A stretch of DNA of 64,000 bases from Heliocidaris erythrogramma (taxonomy: Eukaryota > Echinodermata > Echinoidea > Camarodonta > Echinometridae): NCBI GenBank assembly GCA_025617745.1, contig CM046853.1, positions 60,518,611-60,582,610 of the forward strand, written 5' to 3'. The notes under the pieces were generated by a model. The model was given only the letters and a program-made list of their open reading frames with translations, ran no database searches and was not told the origin of the DNA. The translations under genes were made by a program, and so were the position numbers. How positions within the stretch are numbered: position 1 is the first letter of the stretch; each line of letters begins with the position of its first letter. Positions 25,301-38,467 of this stretch are shown in pieces.

Positions 25301-28300
25301 ATTGTAGTGTGGATATAAATTGGAGTTGCATCATAAGTACAGAACTTTCTCCTATTCCTATCCCATCAATCAATTCAAAGAGAAAGTAGACGTTAATGTA
25401 TACTTCATACATGACAACATGGGAAACATATACTCATTTGTTTTATCACTCTTTGTTGTTGTTCAAAGTCCACACAATCTTGGATCTAAGAGTATACTTA
25501 ATCTGAATGGGTCAGATATGCTGAATCACATTTTTTTTAAACCCTTTTTTTTGGGGGGGGGGGGGTGTAACAAGGTATTCACACTTTGTTGTGGGTAATA
25601 TATGAAAAACCTTATTCTTATGCACTTGCTTGTCAGCATAGTTTCAGCTGTCTTAAGGAAAATGTCCAAATTCCTAGCCTTTTTCTTGAAGTGTGTACAG
25701 AAAGAATCCCCAAGAATGATTCCTTGAGGTGGAAATCTATACGTCTCCCTGTGATATGAGATACAACTGCATAAAATAGTTACAGTGTATCGGATTTTAT
25801 CTGTTTATTTAAGATAAAGTATACTAGGCAAATTTGAAGTTGCAAACTATGACTGCGTTTACACAGAGTGAACTCCAGTTCAAATTCGACAGCGAATTCA
25901 ATTGCGACCTTGGATTAGCATAAATTATTTTTCGGTGGGCTGTTTACACCAAGCGTTGGACGAACTCAAATTCAGAAGGAAAGTGAATTCGACTTGACTA
26001 CGCCCTCGCTTGGTGGGAATATCGTGATAATCAACTTTCGGGTTAAATTTGTGAAAACCTCGCGAGTGAGTTCAAAATGGCGATAGCGAGTATTGTAAGC
26101 GCAGCCATTTTAATCTGGTTTTGTATGATTTTATGTCGGAAAATTTTACAAAATTATGAACGAATATTTGCAGATATGATGAGCGCATGGTGGATTGAAT
26201 CAAGCCAGTTCGGTGAATGTGTCGTCGTTCGTTGTGGTTCACATGTTGAATGACGCTTGTTTTACTGACGCGACGCTTAGCGTTGCTTAGCAATACCGGA
26301 AGTGACGTATGACGGGGTCACTGGCTGGATATTTGCTAGACGACTTTCAATTACGTGTCCGTTCACACTGCAAATAGCGAATTTAAATTCGATAATAGTC
26401 GAGTTTGAATTCGATAAAAGTTGCTCTGGGTCGTCATTCGAATTCGAGTTTTGAACTCGAGTTCTAATTGCGACTACCGTGTTTACACACAAATGAACTC
26501 GAGTTAAAATTCGACTAAAGTCGAGTTCAGTCTCTGTGTAAACGGGGTCTAAGACTGGTTCTAAAATCCAAACAACTAAGATGAATAAATCCCCTCTTTA
26601 CTCAAAGAGTAAGCAAACATATGGTTTTGTGAGAAAAGTTCCCAGGCATATGTACAGGACTGCACTCTTGATAAGTTGTCGTAAGATACATCTTTTGCTA
26701 GAATCATGGAGAATTTATTGAATACAAAAAAAAAAATGCATGCAGCTGCTCTCATTGTGCTTGTATACACCATGAATTCTAAACCACCAAGTGAAAATTT
26801 TTCTTTAGCGATAATTCATTTCCTGTGACATGAAAAGATTCATACCTTTAATTCATTGCACAGTAGGGCCGAACAAAGTTTGCTACATTCATATTACTGA
26901 AAAACGTTTTGATACAATGCATATCAATTGAAGTCTTCACCCTCTTGTGTGTTTTCTGGACTTTTCAGCATTCCTCTTTTTATTTTCATAAATCTACTAC
27001 ATATTCCAGATGAAACATGCAAACAGATTAAAGCACCAGATTAAAGAAAATACAAACAAAATACATCTGTTTTGAAATAAGGTCCCTATTTACTGCTGAT
27101 TTATAATAAGCCAAATAATCCTTGATTGAAGCTATTCAATGCAAGGCTTTGTGGTTATCATAAGATTCAGTGGTGGTTCTAAAAGCCTTTCTATTATAAA
27201 GAATATAGGGATGGTTCAATGAATCTTATAATACAGATGCCCCACAGCATACAAGTATACCAGTTAAAGGTACATGTACTTTTAGCCATTTGTGTAAACT
27301 AATACAATGAGTGAAACTTATGGACACATATGTATTTTGCAGTATTTGATAAAATTTAACCACTAAGCAGGGGATATGTTGATTATCACAGAAATGTCAC
27401 TGACACTAATACAGAAATAATTGTGGAGAGGCACACTTGCAAGATATTAAGATCTGTATGTAATTTACCTGTATGAACACCAGTATGTAAACATGGTATA
27501 ATTTGAACACCTTCTCCACAAACTTGATGTTTCTTAAGCTTTTTGTCATGGAATGTTAGATGCAAGCTCCATATGTTGTAAATTTACATGTATGTACTAC
27601 ATGCCTGTTTATAGACTAGTACGTAAATGATTATTTTTTTAACTGGAAGATATTATAAAATTTTAAAAACATTAATGCATCAGTTCTGGCATCATGTCAA
27701 TGTTTCTATTCTTACATGTCGTTTTTGATGGTGCAGGTGGGGGAGGGGGGAGGGGGGAGGGGGGAGGGGGGTGACAAAAAATTGGAATAATTCAATCATT
27801 CCTGTCACAATGACAAAGTCAGTAATGAGTTATTACAATTCCATTATCATTTTCTTTTCTGTATCAACCCCCCCCCCCCCCCCCATTGCTCCCAGCCTCG
27901 GACTCACCTCTTTCATGCGTTCCCATATGATCCTGACAACAGACGAGCTGGTCCGTACACTGACTTCCACCTGGTATGCTGCGTTCAAGATCTGAAATAA
28001 ATCCAATGCATCCCCATTTTTTATATCTTTTATCAATTTTGACCAAAACAGATTCCATTATTGTTTTTGTAAACACATCATTTCAGCTGAAAACAGAACC
28101 TCGTCTTGAGATACAAACAAGCCTTTTGGAAAAATATAGTGTAAATAAACTTTTATTCTATTACAATGTTTTTGTCCTGTGAAATACTTTAGAAACAAAA
28201 TGTGTGCAATTTTAACAAACGGACAGACTGAAAAAAGCAAGATTTCAATAAAGAAAAGATGACTAATAAATACAAAACCATAAAAATACATCCACATGTA

Positions 28301-31300
28301 TAACAAAGTATAATCTTCAGACATAAAATGTGGGTCTTGTGTACGTATGTAATTGAGCTGGTTGATGATTGCGTGCTTGGTGTTTAGGCATACATGTACT
28401 CAATCATGCATTCGCTGCCATGTGATGGCTGTGTTGCTGTAAGGACAATGTTTATAAACTTCTAATCAACCATGTTGCTAACGATATTTCCTCTAGATTC
28501 TTCCCGTATCCTTCCTGGTACATGTTTTGATACCGACTTTCCATGAACAAGCTCTATTACATCAATGAAAAAATAAACTGGAACGAAAGGAGATTTAGTT
28601 CTGGAAGGCTAAATATAATAGGTACATACTGTAAGCTCAGAGCTTTATGAATAAAATGAAAATTAATTTTATTTCAATCCTTTTCTTAAAAAAAAAAACC
28701 CTCAGGACTGTGAACATAATATAAGCAGGACCTGAAAATAACAGGGGTCCATTACACATAGACCCCAAATTACAGTTCTGCTGCATACATGTGTAGGTTA
28801 AAAAATATATTATTTTGCTTAGATCCTCCAAGAAAAAAAGAAGTTATAGTGGACAATCACCTAAAAAAATAATTTGTGTGCAGCTAGAATGTCAATATGG
28901 CAGGAAAAAGAGACATGATAACGAAGCTTTTCGACCTGCACCCATCAGGTTATCACGCAGGTATGTAACAAATTACTCAAAATCAACTATATTATACTCG
29001 ATTAACCCGGACGCAACCCGGATGCTGTAATTTCAGAACCGTCGCAAAGCTTGGACGAACTACTTTTGTCTGCACAGAAGGGTATCGTGTGATTGAATGT
29101 AGGCGGCTTCCAGAAAGCGTAAATGCGCTGCACTTCTGGCCCGGGACATAACTGAGAATTGATCGTCGACATAGCTTTGTGCGCAAGCTGGATTGTTCAG
29201 CAAATGGAGACCAATCGCTGAATCGCATTTGGCTATCTTTGGTCTGTATTTACCTCAGAAATCTTTACCTGGGCTTCCATGGGTAATAAGGAGTATGAGG
29301 AAAATAAAGAATAAAACTCCCTCGCGTGGAACCCAACTCCGAGTGCTGTTCTGCGCTGGCTAATATTCTATGTGTAAGGGTACATCAGCTAGTCTCCTAG
29401 CAAGTTTTTTTGAGAGTGTGATTCAGCTGCAACGTCTCTTTACAGAATCAACATTTGAAGCCCATATGTGACCCGACGCCTCAAAACCTACAATAAGTCG
29501 CCAACATTATTTTTCTTGTTTTATACATTTTCTGAAAGTAGAAGTTCTCAGCTTTCCAATGGTATATCATTTGCCTAGTTTACTCACCTTTAAATATCAC
29601 ATTTAGAATCATTATGTAACCAGCAATCAATAACTCCTATTCAGAGAAAATGGCCATTTAAGTTCGGAACAAAAGAGTGCTAAACCTTTGCTCTCTGTGT
29701 GCGCCCAAGTAAAACTGGTTATTCAAATGGCCATAGCAACTGGTATGAAGGGATTATCAGATTAGGCTGAAATTTCGCTTGCTGCTCCAGAAGACCCTAT
29801 TCATTACTCACTCCAAAAATCAAGTTAATACCTTTAGAGGTAAAGTAGTAATTTGGCATTGAATGAAAGTATTACAAAAGCTCTCCAAATATTCATTAGC
29901 TCGACAGGTGAAAAAAGGAGTCATTTTAAAATGCCCCCAAAACACCTTTCTACGTCGAATTACGACTCACAAACTTGAGACATGATAGAATGATAATGAA
30001 ACTACCCATTTCTATGAAAAACAGAAAATGGACGGATCCAAGCAAATTTACTATTTTGGGCTGTTCGCTTCGTTGTGGTCCGTGCGACTTATTGTAGGTT
30101 TTGAGGCGGCGGGTCACATATATGTTGAATATACTATAGCGACATTGAGTCTCTTTACATACAGAGCAAAATATTTTTTGTTGATCGGCACACTTTTAAG
30201 TTTATAGCCCTAAAATGAGTACCATAGAACAGGGACAACAACAAAAACACATTTGTTACATGTCTTCTCTGTAATGATGTTGACCTTTTGCATTAATGTC
30301 ATTCATCAAGTATAAAATAAACTAGTAAGGTCTGACTTATTTCTGATGGAAAAAAAAGCCAATTCAAGACTTTTCCAATATTGTCCCTATGCACCTCAGC
30401 ATCCTTATTCATCCCATTCTATGCTAATTTGTACTCGAGTGGAAATCATACCTGTCTCAGCGCTACAGAAGTAGAGGTCTCCAGATCACCATCTATCTTC
30501 TCTAAGCTCTCCAGACACCTCTGCAGGGTCCCTAGGAAACTCTCTCTCAGTAGCTCCACCGATCCTATCAGCTTCTCCACCACGCAGGAATTGAGGCGGG
30601 CCAGGACTAGGTCTTGGATTTGTTCCGTACACCTCTTGATATCCTTCTGGCTCTGGATCTTACCCTCCTGACTGACCTCCAGGTCTGTGAAAGACAAAAT
30701 GAAAGACAAAATGAAAGACAAAATGAAAGAATATTTTTTAATCTGCTTGAAGATCAAAAATGAAATTAGAGAAAAAGATGGAATTAAATGGGAATTTCAA
30801 TGGTATTATCATCAATATTTCTCTAAAAAAGATAAAGGGATCTTGGGAGGTACATTATCAACCAGGGGAGGGTTTCATCAAGCGTTTTGTCAGTAATTTT
30901 TACCGACAACTGTTATAAGCTACTGAAACATTTTTATGTACATACTGTAATGTCGCCTCTGACCTTTGACCTTTGACCTTGAGACCCTAAAATCTAATCA
31001 GTTCATCGTCCCTCCCATATGCAAACATATGGGCCAGGTTAGAAGCTGATCTGTCAAACAGTTCTTCAGTTATTACGAGAACTAACCATTTTTATGTACA
31101 TAATTACCTCTGTGACCTTTGACCTTTGACCTTGAGACCCTAAAATCTAATCAGTTCATCGTCCCTCCCATATGAATACATGGGCCAACTTACAAGCTGA
31201 TCCACCAAACGGTTCCTAAGTTATCACAAGAACGAACCATTTTTATGTACATACATGTAATTACCTCTGTGACCTTTTGACCTTTGACCTTTGACCTTGA

Positions 31301-34300
31301 GACCCTAAAATCTAATCAGTTCATCGTCCCTCCCATATGCATACATGGGCCAGGTTAGAAGCTGATCTGTCAAACAGTTCTTCAGTTATTGCGAGAACGA
31401 ATCATTTTTATGTACATAATTACCTCTGTGACCTTTGACCTTTGACCTTGAGACCGTAAAATCTAATCAGTTCATCGTCCCTCCCTTATGCATACATGGG
31501 CCAAGTTATAAACTGATCCACAAAACGGTTTTGAAGTTATCGCGAGAACGAAAAGGGGACGGACAGACGACCTGAAAACACAATGCCTCCAGTCGGGGCA
31601 TAAAAATTATAATAACAAAAGAACATTTCGAAAATTCAAAAATTAACAATGATAGTGCCACGTTTGTTGCATGTACATGTATGCAGTGGTATATAGGACT
31701 AAAGAGTTGTAGTCAACAGGGTAGGCAATTCTCGCTACCCCAAATACGCAATTTTGCCAACAGATGGAGTTTGTCATGCAATCCACGCATGCGCAGTGCT
31801 GACAATATCCCGATTGGGTCGACAAGTGTTTGTCTTTTTGCATTGAAAATGTACACAGGTATTACAAAAATCCTCGAGTTTGAGTATAAATTAACCGACA
31901 TGTTTGAAAAGATACCATGATTTATTGAGACAATTGGTTGCATTTTCAAAATTTGAGTGGTTTATGTCATGCGATCCAAAAATTAAGCATTTAAAAGAAG
32001 ACACCACTGACAAATTTTAGCACTTTTACAATTTTTAATGTTATAAAACTAGTCAGATTGACCTAAAAACTCATCGCTCAGGTCGATAAAATCATAGATC
32101 TCGATTTTTAAAAAATAAATATTACAATATCTACTAGTACGAGCCGCAAAAATCCGTTACGTCACTGCAGCACTACTGGTTTTACCACGGCAAATCACGG
32201 TAATGCCGATTTGGAGCAATACACAGATCGCTTTCACAGCGCCTATAAAAATGCTATTTGTGAGACAATTATGTATGACAAAAATAAAATGTTATTCATT
32301 TTCAGTTTTTGGTATTTTTGAATATTATCTGCTGAAAAAATAAAGTGCTTTAGCAAATTTTTTTCACAATTTATCGAATTAATAAAATTAAAATTGGCAC
32401 TACTGTTTGTGATCGTTCGTACGTGCTTCCCATTAACACGTGTACTTTAAGGCACGCGCGGAAAGCTAATGCAGCAAGCTGCATTGTTTACGTTCTTACG
32501 TTCGCGATATAGATAGCAAGTACGACATTAACATAAATTCCTGGTTAATCTTCAAGTAAAATCTGATCACATTCTTCAATAAGCTTGTAATCTAAGCTAA
32601 GGAGATGAATGAGGGATTTTCTGGGCGAAGAAAGATTGCTTGCTTGTAAAGATTTTGTGGGAGAATATGGTTGGTACAGCGTCTGGCTTTAGCAGCTTCC
32701 TGGGTTTGTATCCCAGGCACACGGCTTGTACGTTGGTCTCGAACGCCAAAACGTCAAAATGGTCTTCACAGACCACTCGAAAACGGGAATAAATGTACGT
32801 TTTGACGTTGAATTTGGTTGTTCAAATGTTCCTTATCCATACAGCACACCTTTCTCTATCCTTCTTCGGATCAGGGATGGCAAAAAAGGATTTTACGGGA
32901 CAATTTCACGACGATTCGAACAGTAAATTGCTTGGCACAACGGCATTTTTGCAACTCCACGAATATGTATGCATGCTATATGCGCTATCGTCTGCTTTTA
33001 CGGACGCGTAACGCACACGCATTGTGGTGGAAACTCAAAGTGCTGCAATGACGTGACAGCTTTGGCCGACACGAGCCAATTTGCGTATCGACAGTGGCAA
33101 AAACATACTTTTTATATCAAAATATACGCACTTGTAGGCTGTTCAAAAATTACAATTTCGATACTGATTAGTTCCTTGGGACATGCAGAACAACATATTT
33201 TTTCAAAATTTGCCAGTGGTGTCTTCTTTTAAGCACTCATTTTATTCATAAGCCATAGTATTTCAATACGGACCGGAAGTGAAGTTGACGAAGATGCGGA
33301 CCATTCCATGCATAATATTGCCCTCTACATGTACGTCGAAAATTGCATATTTGAGGTAGCGAGAATTCAAATAGTGATTTCAGTCTCTGAACTTCAAGAG
33401 AAGGCAAAAACAGAGGGGAATAGTAAAATTTCACTAATAAACATACATCATACAAGTAATAAAGTATAAATATCTATACATGCATAAAATGTTGTTTTCA
33501 AAACCAATATAAGTATACTTCAGTACTTCCTTTGTTATTAAGCTTCAATGAACACAAGGTAGGGAAAGGTGCATGCCTCTTTTGTCTGTATGGTGTACAC
33601 ATACAACATTATGTCATTTACTGTACATGTTATCTTCATGTATGCCTACATGTACATGCGTGTTGGCTATGTTGTTTTTCTCCTGACAGCCAGATTGGTG
33701 TTTAATGTGTATCACTGAAAATGCAGCTTTTATGGGTTTTTATGTGTTTTATAGTTTTGTTTTAAAAAAACCCCACAGAAAACAGCAGAGGTACACTGTA
33801 TACAAGCACCTTCCATTAGTTATACATACATGTATACTACACGGTGGACATGCACATGTACGTGCTATGCCATATATGGTTTTCATATTTTTCAATTTGG
33901 AGAGAGAGGAAGAGAGAAAGGGGGTGGCTAGATCTGTATGCATTATATAATAATGCTAAAGCAAAAAATACTTGCACAAATTATTATGTATGATTTACAT
34001 AGAACTACAGTACAGACCTGTCTGTGCAGGCAACTACATTGTACACCTTTTTCAAGACATGGGAAGGCTCTCATACAATATCAACTGTTTTCTCGATGCT
34101 CAAGTGATAAAAAAGCATATCTCCATCCCAAACTCACAAGCAAACAAAAATAATGCAGTTGAAACTTGAAATGTTTACATTTCATTTCCTTTCAATTGAG
34201 TTTCAGCCACTTAAATCTGTCAATGTGGTTGTTAAACAAAGAAAGAATTACAAACTGTAGACATGATGCAACACAATGCACAAGTATGTACACTGTGTAT

Positions 34301-37300
34301 TGTTCTATGCAAACAGAGAAACAGACACATTTAAAGGTACTATTTAACCCTTTCGCAACTAAACTGCTCGGAGCAGGGAAGGCTTGATGCAGCTGCAGAC
34401 ATGGCATAAGGAGCTGGTGGGAGCGGCTCAGTTTTTTTCTGTAATTTGTGAATGGGTTCAAGTTTTGAATTCCATGTGCTATCCCAAACAATATTGCAGT
34501 ATTGTATATATGGAAGAATTAAATTAATTGTACAACATGAATATATGTCTTTCAGGTAAAATATGGCTTAATTTAAATAATATACCAACATTCTTTGATA
34601 TCTTATTACAGAGTTCAGTACAGTGTATATACCAAAATTAAGATTATCATCTATTATAACACCAAAGAATCTTGTGGAGGTTGAGGTAGTAAGCTGAATA
34701 TCATTAATTTTTAGTTTGACATCAGAAGTATTACAAGAAATACATTTTTTTTCTGAAGTACAATACATTGCATTTTGAATAATTTACAATTAATTCATTA
34801 GATGTGAACCAATCAGATATTTAACATAGTTCCATATTTGTAATAGAAATCAATTGGTCAAAATTACTGTGTGAAGCAATTAAAGTAGTATCATCTGCAA
34901 AAAATAAACAATCAAGAAATGGAGAAACTGTACATAAATCATTAATATACAACAAAAAGAGAATGGGGCCAAGAATAGATCCTTGCGGAATTCCCAAAAT
35001 TACTTTAGTTATAGTTAGAGGCGAGTTACATGATGTGTACTGGAACCGATTGCATAAATAATCTTTAAACCAGTTTAGACAAATTCCACGTATACCATAT
35101 AAGGGAGTTTAGATAAAAGAATTGTATGGTTAATTGAATCAAATGCCTTAGAAAAATCTAGAAATATAGCAAAAGAATGTAAATTGTCATTCATATTTTT
35201 CATTATCCTGTCATGTAAGTCTATAGGAGCAGAATCACAAGAGCGATTATGTTTAAAACCATACTGAGAATTATTTAAAAGATTGTTATTATCCAAATGA
35301 GAAAGAAGTCTGTTGTAAATTATCCTTTCCAGTATTTTTGACAAACAGGAAAGTAATGTAATTGGTCTATAATAGAGTACCGAAGTGTGACGTCATAGCA
35401 GCCAAGTTGTCAAGGTAGCTCGTTCTAAACAATTTTGTGCTAAAGAATGGCGAGGTGATCACACCAGCGCCGAACACTGAGCTTGCCCTGCTGCAGCCCG
35501 TTGCTTCAATGACTTTGCGGTGAACCTCTTGCGCAGGCTCTGTTGTTTGGAACCAGTATCCTGGGAAGACAAGCGAATATGACGTCAGCACTTCGGCACT
35601 CTATTAGAGAATAAATGAGGGTTGCCTTTTTTAAACACTGGAATGATTTTGCCTATCTTTAATTTACTAGAAACATTACCTGCATTCAAAGAGAGGTTAA
35701 AAATATATGAAAGAGGTGAGGCTATGAAGTGGATAATTTTCTTTAAAATTCCTGAACTTATTTCATCCAAACCACAGCTACTGCTCATTTTCATATTATG
35801 TACTATGTCAATAATTTCATTTTCTTTGGTTGGAGTGAAAAAAATAGTACTAATATCAGCTTTTAGTGCACAGGCAATGATTGCAAAATAATTATTAAAT
35901 TCAATAGCAATAACTTGATCATTTGTCAGTCTACTTTCTTCTTTGCTAAAATAAGATGGGAAACCCCTTTTCTTTTGTTTGCCCATTAAGTCATTTATAG
36001 TCATCCATACTTTTTTGAGGTTTTTCTTATTCTTAAAGATGATGGTATATATTGCTTACGAGAAAATTTCAATACTTTATTCTGTTACGATATGCTTTGA
36101 ATTTAACCTTATTCATTTGGTTGCTATTTCTACAATATTGTTTATATAGTTAGTTTTTCTTACTTACAAAATAAATGGTTTTATCAAAGGTTTTCTTAAT
36201 ACTTTCCGTTTCTTAGGGTGTGTGAATACAAAGTTATTGTCAAATATTTTCTTAAATTTGGAAAAAAAATAAGCATCATCAACATCAGATATTGTTTGAA
36301 GTTTGCTCCAATCAGATTTAAAAGAATTGATTGTTGCATCATTAATTTTTCTGAAAGGAATTGCTTTTGAGTTGGTATTCTGAAAGTCTATAATTAGAAG
36401 TAATTTGGAAAATTGGCAAATGATCATTAATGTCATTATATAATATACCAGAGCGTAATTGTTTATTGCAGACATTAATAAAAATATGATCAATCAGTGA
36501 TGCTGATGAATTCTAGTTGGTTTGTCTATCAAGGGTCTGAGTGAGTTATCATAAAAAATATTAACAAGGTCATTAACATTATTCAGAGATGAATATTTAA
36601 AGGAGAATGAAGGTCAAAACATTGTAATCAAGCGTTTACAAACTAAAATTGTACTTGTTTGAATGATCCAAACATGTCACAAATCTGATGTACCATATTT
36701 GAGTAAATTCAACCTTAAAACATGGACTTGCGACGATCTGGCAAGGAAATGGGCGCCGCCATGTTATGCGGAAAGTGACGAAATTGCGCTATAGTGTGTG
36801 ATTGGCTGTTACCATTCATAGCTATCATTCAAAATGATGTCTCTACAAAACGTGTACAAAATACAATTTAAAGCAGATCTGTTTCTAAAAATATTGAAAA
36901 ACTGTAATTGACGTAACTATTTAAAATGAAATAAAAATAGTGATAACAACAATACAATTAATTTTACACTGATCTTTAGATTATCAAATAGACCTGTTTC
37001 TTAACGTTTCAAATGTCACTATGAACATGGCGAACAAAGAAGCGGACAAAATATACAGCTCCTCATTGTACCTCCCACACTTGCTCTGGTAGACAATAGA
37101 ACATCCCTCCACTGCTATTATGTAAAAGTATGTAGAACAGGTGTCACATGCATATTCACCTGTTCTACTTATTTTATACAATAGCAATGAAGGGATCTTT
37201 GTTACCAGAACAATTGTGGAGGGTACAATGAGGAGCTGTATATTTTGTCCGCTTTCTTTGTCATCGTGTTCATAGTGTGTATGGTATGCAAGCTATGGAG

Positions 37301-38436
37301 TTGTCATTAGCAACCTTTGTCAAAAAGGTATGCATACAATTATCTGTAAACAAGTCTATTTGATAATCTAAAGATCAGTGTAAAATTAATTGTATTGTTG
37401 TTATCACTATTTTTATTTCATTTTAAATACGTAAGTTACTTTTTTTTCAATATTTTTAGAAACAGATCTGCTTTAAAGATCTGCTTTAAATTATATTTTG
37501 TACACGTTTTGTAGAGACATCATTTTGAATGATTGCTATGAATGGCAACAGCCAATCACACACTATAGCGCAATTTCGTCACTTTCCACATAACATGGCG
37601 GCGCCCATGTCCTTGCCAGATCGTCGCAAGTCCATGTTTTAAGATTGAATTTACTCAAATATGGTACAACAGATTTGTGACATGTTTGGATCATTCAAAC
37701 AAGTACAATTTTAGTTTGTAAACGCTTGATTACAATGTTTTGACCTTCATTCTCCTTTAAGTAAATCTATATTAAAATCGCCCATAATATAAACATTTTC
37801 CCTATGAATTTTTTTCAAGGCAATCATTGAAAGGGTCGTTGAACTGATTAATGTTCAGTTTGGGATCCCTGTAAATTAAACAATTATATTTTTCTTGAGG
37901 GGGAAACATATTTCAATAAAAAAGAGATTCACATATATCGGTTGGTAAATTAAGGTCAGGTCGTACAATTATGTTAAGAGAGTCCTGAACAAGAAAACCT
38001 ACGCCACCACCTCTACTTTTACGCCTGTCATTGTGTACATCTAAGTTAAAAATCAGGTGTGTAATCGTGAATCCAAGTTTCACTAAACCCATATATTGAG
38101 AAATGTAAATTAAGTTGTGATATAAACTGTGTTATGGCATCAAAGTTTTTAAAAAGACTTCTTGCATTAAAATGCAAAAAACTAAACACTTGAAAGCTAT
38201 TTCTTTCAAGTGTTTTGTTAAATTCCTCAGGAAGAAAATATTTACATGTACAATAATTATTATTATTAGACTGATAGAAATTAACATCAGGGTCAATATC
38301 ATCTTGGTTATTACAATTATGGTGATCCTCATCAGGTACAGGTTCAATAGAATTCAAAGAGTGAATATCAAAGTCAATTACATTTACATTTTAGTTATCA
38401 GCAGGTACATGTATATTCCTTATCACACATGATCAT

Positions 38437-38467
<31 letters not shown>

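Larger units (their letters stand above)
20845..27907. other. DSTYK intron 4
   Basis: 7.1 kb intron. It contains the MITE at 20864-20988, family D (21225-21685), a decayed element (21745-23197), a TIR element (25851-26549), a G-rich microsatellite (27735-27771) and a C run (27866-27884) near exon 4. Segments 23200-25850 and 26550-27730 show only AT-rich unassigned sequence with scattered ACATGT words. Confidence 0.7.
34385..38350 (-). mobile_element. Non-LTR retrotransposon (CR1/L2/Jockey group), truncated and twice interrupted
   Basis: Minus-strand remnants in LINE order. The endonuclease start is near 38250-38050 ([33 protein letters not shown]) and continues across 37960-37880 and 36596-36500 (GDFN-like region, [19 protein letters not shown]). 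A spacer follows at 36490-36170, then reverse transcriptase at 36000-35080 ([58 protein letters not shown]) and thumb near 34760-34570 ([12 protein letters not shown]). Stops and frameshifts break it, and the C-terminal end and 3' UTR are missing near 34385. A 1,156-bp palindromic element (36601-37756) and a 229-bp MITE (35374-35602) have inserted into it. The group name is by motif only. Confidence 0.85.

Noticed and set aside
32726-33051. Reading frames shared by the two 1.23-kb elements (for example [20 protein letters not shown])
   Set aside because: The frames shift between copies, show no domain and fit a non-coding, non-autonomous element.
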